Positions 33,000-41,531 of a stretch of 64,000 nucleotides of DNA are shown in pieces. Source of the stretch: Micrasema longulum (lineage: Eukaryota > Arthropoda > Insecta > Trichoptera > Brachycentridae); NCBI GenBank assembly GCA_022494885.1, contig JAGVSM010003692.1, positions 1 to 64,000 on the forward strand, in the 5' to 3' direction. The notes below the pieces were generated by a model, which made no database searches, was not told where the DNA came from, and saw only the letters and a list, made by a program, of their open reading frames with translations. Each line of letters starts with the position of its first letter. The stretch's first letter is position 1. The translations under genes and the position numbers were made by a program.

Positions 33000-34415
33000 T
33001 TTCAGTTTCACGATAATGGCTGCCGTTGCCGGCCTGCCGGATACGGAAATTCCAACGCTGTCACCTGAAGGTGTTGCTTTATTATTATGTTATTCTTTAA
33101 TTTTTAAAACTTAGTATTACTATTTTATTATTATTTTGTACTATAGAAACAATCCGATATTCAGGAAAATAATCTGAAAATAAAAGATCAAGATATAATT
33201 ATTTTAAAAATATTTTTGGAACTAGTAACATTTTCTGTTTTTGCTTTTGACGCGCTTGCGTGTATGCAGTAATGTGAATGTGAATGTGGCATTAGGCACT
33301 TCTACATCAAAATAAACCACCTTATATAAAATTCAAAAACATTATTATCTCGACCGGAGAAATGAGTACAGTTTTTTATTAAGTGCCTTTTATCCAGCTG
33401 ATGAGAAACCTAAAAAAAGTTTGTAGTGTATTATATATTCTATACATAGGTATTGTGATATTTTATATTTGTATGAAACGACTTGAATAATTTGTAGTTT
33501 GTATAAAGAGTAGCGACGTAAATTGAATTTTTCGCTATCATATATTTGTTTAATCTCAGATTATTTACAAAGAGTTAATGTAAACATTTTAAAACTGCTT
33601 CAGTCCAGTGCTTTTCTTTTGTTTTTTCATATTATTTTGTTGGAGAAACCTGCTAGGCCGGTATTAGTACGGGTAAGTTTGACTTTGAGCAAATAAATGT
33701 TTGTGCAGCGTGTGGAATGTACAATATTATTTATTTATCGCAATAATACCTAAAACAGTGGCGAATTACAAAACATACTTCATAAGAATCGATTTTAAAC
33801 CGATTTTAAATCGATTTTATTCCGTAAATTTGATTTTATTTAAGAATGAAACTATGTAATATATCTACTGTTTTTGTGCACCCGTCTTGTGTTCCATTCA
33901 ACTGAGGTTCCGGAACTTATCTTGTGTTTGGTTTGGTGGGAAATAGTATTTTACGCACAGCGGTCAGTAAATGTGAAGCAGCGTAAAAAGGGTGCGACAT
34001 AGAGAGCTTTGAATTCACAGTAAACTGGCATAAACAATAAGGCTTTTTTACTCAACTACACGTTTTGCACGGCAATATTGATACAGTATGACGCGGCAGC
34101 GCTCATTTTTAGAATATAATTTGAACATATCGTTCTACGAAGCGTCATCTCTATTTAATTATACCTCAGTGGGTGGGAAAGCATTTTATCATCATACACG
34201 ATGGCATATTTCTGGGTTGCATCACGTCCGATCGCGATGAAAGTCTGTAAAATAATGAAGTCACGGAAGGTAATTACCCACGAATTGAAATTCTATTTAT
34301 TACGCGCTTGTTGCGTATTTATTTAACTATACGGCATTGCTTGTATGCTTGTAGATCGTGCTTTAGAAATAATTGTTGAAAATAAAATCTGTCTTGAAAT
34401 TCAAATATTTTCTTT
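33000..34415. other. Region upstream of Rbp1, no gene recognised
   Basis: AT-rich. It includes the presumed Rbp1 promoter (33000-33080, moderately GC-rich on the sense side with GGCAGGCCGGCAACGGCAGC). Nothing else could be supported. Confidence 0.3.
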
Positions 34416-34416
34416 G

Positions 34417-34460
34417 TTTAAAACCTCAGAGTAATAATGCGTAACCTAGAGAGAAGCCCT
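34417..34460. repeat. Inverted repeat B, left copy
   Basis: CAGAGTAATAATGCGTAACC and TAGAGAGAAGCCC are found in reverse at 35581-35622 with one or two differences. Confidence 0.75.
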
Positions 34461-35084
34461 ATCACTTTGTTTCATAGAACGCAAGCGATGTTGGTTTGTT
34501 GGTTAGCAACCAATTGGTGGCCATTTTGTTTTATTTGACAACATAAATATAGTGTAACCATATATACTAAAACCAAAAATGTCACCGATATGGATATTCG
34601 CTAATAAGCGGAATGGGGAATGTTGTAGAATTCTACATAAAAGTGGCCACTTGAACCCAACCTATGACAGGTCATAAGCCCTGTAAACGCTCGAATATCC
34701 ATAATCTTGAAACAAAAATTCTACCCATCTCTGTAGTGATATAAATAATAAATATAGTGGTTCGATCGGATGCTTTTGTAGCTGTGCTTGGCTTTGTTTG
34801 TAAATAACTTGGATATTTACGTTATAATAAATAAAAACCGACTATGGTGAATTGCAGTATGTTTGGTTGCAGCAGTAGGAGCGTGTTAAAGGAGTCAATT
34901 TTCACAGGAATATTTTCCAACGATTTACATTGATATTTGGCATTTATTGTCCCGACACGTGTATTATGTTGCTTAAAAAACTTTCCTTATATCAACATAT
35001 TTACTTCAGATACTATTTTTTCTCAATTTAGGGGATAAATTGGTGAATTAAATTATTTTTACTGTTGATTATAGGCAATATGTC

Positions 35085-35355
35085 AGGGCCGCACTGGACA
35101 TCCATATAAAGTTGGAGTTTTTATCGAGTAGAGGTTGATTAAAATTTTACTCGAAAATAGCAACGTTAACCTTGAAATCGCATCTAAAATGACGTGTCCA
35201 AATTTCAGGCCGCTACGACTCGCCATTTCGGAGATGTGACGGACAAACAAACAAACTCAACACAGGGCTTTGGTTCAATGGAGTTGTTATTTATGTCTCA
35301 ATAAATATGACACAAATATATTGTGAATAAAATGAATAAATAAATAAAAAAATAA
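35085..35355 (+). mobile_element. Retroposon tail, unclassified
   Basis: AATTTCAGGCCGCTACGACT and GACGGACAAACAAACAAACT are followed by CAACACAGGGCTTTGG and an (AAAT)n end. The GGGCT(C)TTGG motif also occurs in LINE tails at 15490 and 44650. Confidence 0.4.
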
Positions 35356-35580
35356 ACACAAACACGTATTTTCAGTTTTATAAAATAAATATAGGCGAAT
35401 TGTAGAAAAATAGATTGGAATAACCCTGCAATGATAAATGCACGGGTACATATTTAAAAGTAATTACAATGCAAATTAATATCCATTTGGCAATTCTCGA
35501 CCTCAGTACGGCCCATTGTTTTGCTGCGAACTGTAGCGAACTTAATACCTAATAGTCATAGAATGGTTTTCCTACGTTTG

Positions 35581-35622
35581 GGCTCCTCTCTAGGTTACGC
35601 ATTATTACTCTGAGTTTAAAAC
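35581..35622. repeat. Inverted repeat B, right copy
   Basis: Reverse complement of 34417-34460; it lies between the two arms of the 34555-35994 element. Confidence 0.75.
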
Positions 35623-35734
35623 CAAATATGTATATTTAATAGAAATGATATCGCTCTGATTGCTAACTTAACCTAACTCACAGATTACATATACATACTA
35701 GTATATACCTAACCTGCCAATAATTTGTTTTCTT

Positions 35735-35800
35735 GCCCATACCGGCCATACCTCATACCGATCATTGTGGTTTCGGATGTAACAGGGTTTACTATACACT
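35735..35800 (+). repeat. Half copy of the palindromic MITE
   Basis: ATACCGATCATTGTGGTTTC and GGATGTAACAGGGTTTA match the right arm of 36937-37297. Confidence 0.6.
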
Positions 35801-36682
35801 TTTTTTATTAATATCCCTACAGAGATGAGGTAGATTTTTTTCAAATTCAGGATTATGGATATTCGAGCGTTTACAGGGCTTATGACCTGTCATTGGCTGG
35901 GTTAAGTGGCCACTTTACGTACTACAACATTCCCCATTCCGCTTATTAGCGAATATCGACACAGGTAACATTTTTGATTTTTGTATATATGTTATTAAAT
36001 GAGAAACCATTCACAAGCGTGTTGGAGCGCCATCTATGTATTGATATTGAAGTTAAGTATTTTTAATTAGCATATTACTTTATTTTATGTATATGTATAG
36101 TTTATGTATATATTAATAAAAAAATATATACTTACTCCCCCTTGGGAGAAATCCAGATTTGTGTATGTACAAAATACACGTACCAAAAATAATGTTTTAC
36201 TATACACGCTGTCATACATACGTCAGAGGGTGATAAGGACATTTTATTTTGTCTAGTATTATTCAATTTTATCAATACGCGGAAACAGCTCTTCTAATTA
36301 TATTAATATCACACGATCAAATATAGATTACGAAATCCCTGAACTCTGCGTTTTTCTTATATTTTATTTATATCCCGTATAACTTGAGTATCGTCGTTAG
36401 CTAAGTGACTGAAATATCTTTCTTAATTTCTACTTTAAAATCGTAACATTTAAAAATCTCAAAACTGTGTTTTCCTACTTGAGTTCCAGGAGTTGACCTT
36501 GGCACTAATTTAAATTTGGAACAAAACGGTAAGATTGTTTTCAATTTAAAAGTTATTTTTCTACATCGTCCGTCGGCGTCCATTACCGCCAATGGCGCCA
36601 ATCTACTAAATCAACTTTTTACAGGAGACAGAAAAAACGGTTATTAAAATCAAATCTAACACATTATTAACTCCGATCCGCG

Positions 36683-36870
36683 GCACTGTTCTGTAAGTAA
36701 GGTAAGATAATTAGTCTTACGCTTCAGGTGTCAGTCCAGGTACTGTGAAATATCCTTGTGTAAAAACACCGTTTTAAGTCAATATTTCATGCCAACCACA
36801 TCGGAAATCAAACCCGAGACCTATGGCATCGTAGGCAAATGCGCTGACCACTACACGACGAGGCTGACAT
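36683..36870 (-). mobile_element. SINE family A, tail truncated
   Basis: Contains TTAGTCTTACGCTTCAGGTG, AAAACACCGTTTTAA and the tRNA-like head (AATCAAACCCGAGACC, GCGCTGACCACTACAC). Confidence 0.75.
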
Positions 36871-36936
36871 CTGTATTTTAGTAATAATTAAATTGTTGGG
36901 TGATTTCTGAATTCATCTTGTAATTGAGTATGTATA

Positions 36937-37297
36937 TACAGGATGTTCTTTAAACCCTGTCACATCCGAAACCACGATGATCACTATAGGCAAGAAGACA
37001 TAATGGCATATTTAAAAAAATATTTAGAACATAGATTTTTTTTTAAATTAAAATATTTCAAAAATCAAATGGTTGCTTATTTCTGCACCGGAGAAGTGAG
37101 GGGAGCGCGGCGCAGATCAGACTCCCCCCTACCCCCTCCTCGTTTCACCCTTGCAGAAGTAAGAAACTATTTGCTTTTTTTTATATTTTATTTTTTAAAA
37201 TTTTATTTGTTCTAAGAAAATATTTTAATGTGCTAATAGGTCTTCTTGCTCATACTGATCACCGTGGTTTCGGATGTGACAGGGTTTAATGAACACC
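36937..37297. repeat. Palindromic MITE with GTCACATCCGAAACCA arms
   Basis: The left arm TTTAAACCCTGTCACATCCG, AAACCACGATGATCA is mirrored by TGATCACCGTGGTTTCGGAT, GTGACAGGGTTTAA. The centre also mirrors (GGTTGCTTATTTCTGCA / TGCAGAAGTAAGAAACTA) around a GC-rich loop. Copies: 47690-47990 and half at 35735-35800. Confidence 0.75.
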
Positions 37298-37304
37298 AGA
37301 GACA

Positions 37305-37348
37305 TATACCATGCAGATACCATGCAGATACCATGCAGATACCATGCA
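37305..37348. repeat. 12-bp tandem repeat
   Basis: About four units of ATACCATGCAG(A)T directly outside the right arm of the palindromic MITE. Confidence 0.75.
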
Positions 37349-37349
37349 G

Positions 37350-37525
37350 AGACATATGAAAAACTTTATAAAACATTTGTTTGTCCCCAGCTAGAATACT
37401 GTACTCCTATTTGGTCACCTTACTGTAATGTAAGTGTTAATAGAAAAAAAGGTTCAACAAAAAAATATTTAAACATGTCGACTACCCGAGATTTACAGAA
37501 GTTGATATTTTTTATGACAATTTAA
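37350..37525 (+). mobile_element. LINE reverse transcriptase C-terminal relic
   Basis: YKTFVCPQLEYCTPIWSPYC is the conserved block after the palm in Jockey/CR1-like LINEs; the rest is degraded. Confidence 0.6.
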
Positions 37526-37929
37526 GTCAAAAGTCATAGAAAAATTAAGATAATCAATTAATTTTATTATTATATATGTAACATTTTTTTCATTTCTTAT
37601 CTTTTACATTATTGTTCTATCTAACATAATTTTTATTAATATCTTAAGTGTAAACATTTTTTTGGGTTTCCTACACTAATATACAAATAAATTGTGAAAT
37701 TTGTACATTCTGTTTGTTTACCCCATAAAATATATATATTTTTTATAAACATTATTTATTTGCTTTATGTTAAATTCTTTTTCTGTGGTATATTCTGAAC
37801 ACTGGCGATCGTTTTTATGATGAAAAGTCTGTTTTTCGATTAAAAAGGTTTACTTAATTTTATTCAAACACGGTCGATATCAATGGATCAATTTAGTGGC
37901 GTTGATTTCATGAAATTTTCTAAGTTAAA

Positions 37930-38045
37930 TGAATATTAGGTGTCCGCCGGATATTGAGCTACTATCCGGCATCCGGCAGGGCAGTAAAATTAAAATCAGG
38001 CCGGATACCAAAAAGTTAGCGGATATCCGTTTCATCTCTAACAGG
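37930..38045. repeat. Transposon-like fragment rich in GGATATCCG
   Basis: CCGCCGGATATTGAGC, ATCCGGCATCCGGC and GCGGATATCCGTTTCATC occur within 110 bp. The composition suggests the subterminal region of a DNA transposon, family unknown. Confidence 0.35.
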
Positions 38046-38564
38046 TACAATAAACAACAAACAATATCTTTTTTTTAAATGCCTAATTTATTTTTATGCA
38101 AGGACCTATCCAGCATTGTTATTTTTTAGTATAAGTTTTTTACACGGTACTGTGTGGAACGTATTCCCCATGTAAAAAGAGGTTCCAGTCTATGTTGTTA
38201 TTAATAGTTTAGGTTGCTATATTATTACCAATATTGTAATTTAATACTTAGAGCGCATATTGAATATCGAAGTGAGTATGGCAGTATAACATTTATACGG
38301 CTTCATTATCAAAATGGTAGAACAACGGCATATCATAAGTGATTTTTACCAATGTTGCTACGGACACATTTCAATATATTTTTTAAATAGTTTAAGAGTC
38401 AAACTATAAAATAATGTTAGAATTTTAAATTAAGTAAAAATAATACATTTTATTTCAACGCCACAAACTGTATTTTTTTACGGATACCATTTTAAATCTG
38501 TTCACTTCATCACTTTCATAATTAATTTCTTAGGATAAACTTAGGAGGATTGGATATAAAGTAT

Positions 38565-38640
38565 TATAAATAGGGTGTCCCAGAAGTTGACGTCAAGCCG
38601 GAAACGGATGATAAGTCATGCTAGTTGTGAGAAAAATGTA
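38565..38640. repeat. Possible transposon end
   Basis: TAGGGTGTCCCAGAAGTTGA starts like a Tc1/mariner terminus after a TA; no partner end was found. Confidence 0.3.
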
Positions 38641-38774
38641 AAAAAAATCTAAGTCTTGTATTTTTTTAATTATAGGCATTTGAATAAAAATCGAGAAAAT
38701 CAACACTCTGTGATAGTCTTTTAACTCTCGTTACTACAAATCTTTGCTTTATTTCAATTTTATTTTTATTATGT

Positions 38775-38985
38775 AATTAATAATTAATAATTAATGCTAA
38801 AATTATATCGAAAGGCCCCAGGAAGGGCCGCCAAGTTGACATAGGCCGCGTTACGTAGGCATTCATAAAAAACATTTATAAAAATTATCTGCCAAAATTT
38901 GCCAATCACGAAGTTATTATGAAAAATGTGATAAAAATCAGAAAACCAAAAACCGCTACCTATCTGTGGCGGTTTCAAATGTAGA
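38775..38985 (-). mobile_element. Retroposon tail, unclassified
   Basis: On the minus strand, sequence including TTGGCGGCCCTTCCTGGGGC ends in repeated ATTAATT (38773-38795 on plus), as retroposon tails do. No protein was recognised. Confidence 0.35.
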
Positions 38986-38989
38986 CCAT

Positions 38990-40150
38990 TTATGAAAAAT
39001 ATTTTTTAATTAGTTTGTTATTCATTATTGAATCATTTATTGATATTATTGATAGGTATTTGTCATTTTATTTTATTTGTCATCATCGTATGAAATTGAA
39101 AATATCGTTCAAAAATTTATTTTATTTGAAGCCTTTAAGCATAGAATTAAGAATAGTCCGGAAATCGTATATGCACATCAAACAGAAGGCGACTCAACTA
39201 CTCATAAATGAGTAGGTTTACGTTTTGACCCATTAGTTTCTTTGCAGACGTCGCTCAGTACGCAACTCCTGATACGAATTTACCCATGCCGTGTTTTGTC
39301 CTTTTAAAGAGTAGAAATACTGCTAGGATCTTAAAGAAACAGGATAAAATCACATTTCATGTGTAATTAGCAAATGAATGTGTATGTAACAAATGCATTA
39401 CTTAAAAACTGAATTATTTTTCCATCTGTCAGATTATCGAAGAAACAAAATGGACATTTCGTTAGTGTTGCCAGGGTAGTAATTTTTTTACCCTACTTTG
39501 TTCATCTAATGAGAGAACTAATGAAAACTGGATCTCGGATGAAACAACTCTATCGTGGACATTTGACCGACAATATCTTTAAAACATCAAATATTATTTA
39601 ACATGATATAAAAATATCCGTTTTATGGCAAATAAAATTTGTTTTATATTTTAGGCTTAAAGTTCATTAATTCAATTACTCTTATTAAATGACCCTTTAC
39701 CTATCTACTCTGTTGTGTCAATCAATGTTTCCGCGTGCACAATAAAATTTTAGAGAAATTTACAGATTGCTTTTTTTTACCTTACATTTGTGTTATAATT
39801 ATATTTTTTCCCATCGTGCAACATTACTCGGCGACTTCACGAATGCGCGCGGAAAAAGTGAGGCATAGTGGGGGAATTATTGGACACAGTCCGATGTATT
39901 CAAATATGATTCTACGCTCCTTCTGGACCATTCTTAATTCTATGCTTTTAAGACTATTTTATATTCGTGTATTTTTTTTAACACACTTCTAAAAATAAAA
40001 GAGTTGTTGGCTTTTGATCCGAAACTGACCTTTATTTTCCATAGTGCGCCGTGCCGCGGTACGGTGCCGCGCCGTGGTGAATGTGTCCAGTGTTATTATT
40101 TTTTATGGCAAAAAACACATATCATAAAAATGTTAAAAGTGAACTATATG
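38990..40150. other. No gene recognised
   Basis: AT-rich. A GC-rich spot at 40047-40080 has repeated CCGTGCCGCG-like blocks. No splice-consistent coding region was found. Confidence 0.3.
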
Positions 40151-40156
40151 TTATAT

Positions 40157-40483
40157 GGCGGCCTTGTAGTGGTTAAGACACTTGACTTACGCACGGAAGG
40201 CTCCGGGTTCGATTCCCGGTGAGAACACAAAAATAACATTTGATTTTTCTCAAGCCTGGGTGTTCTGTGTCGTAGTTCACCGCTGTAATTGAGCCTCCTG
40301 ACCTGCTGTGGTGCAAAAAATCATTCTTAAAATGTAATAAAAAATTGTCCATGGACTGGTACCTGAAGCGTAAGACTGTTAATCTAACCTTCATGTAACA
40401 AAAAATCTAGATACGCTGCGATTGGTGTACCAATGCAGTGCCCTATGCACCATTAGATGGGGAAAGGGAATGATGATGATGAT
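40157..40483 (+). mobile_element. SINE family B joined to SINE family A tail
   Basis: The first half is a family B SINE (GTAGTGGTTAAGACACTTGA, box B GGGTTCGATTCCCGGTGAGA, TTTTTCTCAAGCCTGGGTG) with a short A run at 40314-40320. The second half is the 3' part of family A (GGTACCTGAAGCGTAAGACT to GGGAATGATGATGATGAT). It is either a chimeric SINE or a family A tail inserted next to a family B copy. Confidence 0.75.
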
Positions 40484-40519
40484 ATGTTATAAAAGAAATA
40501 AATAAATATAATTAAATTG

Positions 40520-40780
40520 TTTCTTGATCCTTCTTCTTTTCTTCCCCTTCCCTCTCCTCTCTTCATAGTATAGTGTTAATTCTTTTAAATATTTTTATTT
40601 TGTTGATCTTTGTTTTAAATTTTTGTATAAAATTGTAAGATTCAATATGTTCATGTATTTGTAATTTTCTCAAACTGAACGGTTTGGGTAGGTAGGAAGA
40701 AATTGCCTTCAGGCAATATGCCCGCCCTTATATGTATACATATTGTATATGTATATAAAGTGCTAAATATATATACAAAA
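40520..40780 (+). mobile_element. LINE 3' UTR with terminal hairpin
   Basis: Closely similar to the reverse of 12390-12640, with TGAACGGTTTGGGTAGGTAG, the stem ATTGCC-TTCA-GGCAAT (40702-40717) and CCCGCCCTTATATGTATA. No coding part is left. Confidence 0.7.
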
Positions 40781-41061
40781 TTAATTTAAATTAGTACCTA
40801 TCCAATTGAAATTTCTAAGTTGGGGTAATAATAATTCACAATAAAATAAAACTCTTTTTTTTCCCATAATATTTTTCGATGTATTTATTTTCCTTATTGT
40901 ATTCAAAACTTGCGTTTTTTTATATTTCAAAACTCCAAGTGTAAAACTGAAGAATTTTTACGGATAAGAAAGAGTATAGCGATTGTCATTTTTTCCTGTA
41001 TTTATGTAGTAACGCACCCCCGCTATTGAATTTTAGTATACAGGAGGATACCTACTAATAA

Positions 41062-41322
41062 AGTCATCATCAGCATTTCCTTTCCGCACCTAATGGTTCA
41101 TAGGGAACTGTATAGGTATACAAATCGCAGCATATCTTGATCATTTTTGTTACATGAAAGTAAGATGATCAGTCTTACGTTTCACGTTCCGATCCAGGGA
41201 CGATGAAATTTGTAAAAAAACCTTTTTAAATAAATATTTCATGACAACCATGTCGGGAATCAAACCCGAGACCTCTTGCATGGTAGGTGAATGCGCTAAC
41301 CACTACACCACGAGGCCGACAC
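41062..41322 (-). mobile_element. SINE family A copy in the KFase promoter region
   Basis: Complete copy: CATCATCAGCATTTCCTTTC end, ATGATCAGTCTTACG, and a tRNA-like head ending ACCACTACACCACGAGGC. It lies only 95 bp upstream of the kynurenine formamidase start codon. Confidence 0.8.
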
Positions 41323-41397
41323 TAATAAATTAGCTTAAATGTAAAATAAATGCCTAATATATTATGCATATTTTTAAAAAGAAAATACACATTTTTT

Positions 41398-41416
41398 TCA
41401 GTAATCTAAGATCAAA
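41398..41416 (+). promoter_or_regulatory. Possible initiator and leader of KFase
   Basis: TTTTTTTCAGTAATC just upstream of ATG can be read as an insect initiator (TCAGT, 41398-41402) giving a very short leader. It could equally be the acceptor of a 5' UTR intron. The sequence around the ATG, CAAAATGG, is a good start context. Confidence 0.35.
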
Positions 41417-41531
41417 ATGGCGGCCGACTGTGAAATAAATCTCGAGAAAGAGTTTTCCCCTAGTATGTGGTCCAAACGATTTTCACACAGAGACCAGGTT
41501 ATACAGTATCACGTACAGCATGCTGAGAAAG
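41417..41531 (+). CDS. KFase: KFase exon 1
   Basis: Encodes residues 1-38 plus one base of codon 39 (MAADCEINLEKEFSPSMWSK...). The donor is GTGGGT at 41532. It aligns with the N-terminal SPSxW segment of animal kynurenine formamidases. Confidence 0.88.

Larger units (their letters stand above)
34555..35994. mobile_element. Possible fold-back/MITE-like element with 180-bp inverted ends
   Basis: The left arm (34555-34740) and right arm (35815-35994) are inverted copies. The outer ends are TAACCATATATACTAAAACC and its diverged complement; inner sequence includes ATATTCGCTAATAAGCGGAA and the fold-back family core (GACAGGTCATAAGCCCTGTA). TA flanks both ends. The 1.07-kb centre has a LINE-like tail and half a palindromic MITE but no transposase. 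Confidence 0.6.

Noticed and set aside
37940..38045. hAT transposon
   Set aside because: Only a short GGATATCCG-rich stretch is present, with no terminal repeats or transposase, so it was listed only as an unclassified fragment.
39240..39320. Host exon after TTTCTTTGCAG
   Set aside because: It has an acceptor-like sequence and mixed composition, but no partner exon or protein similarity could be found.
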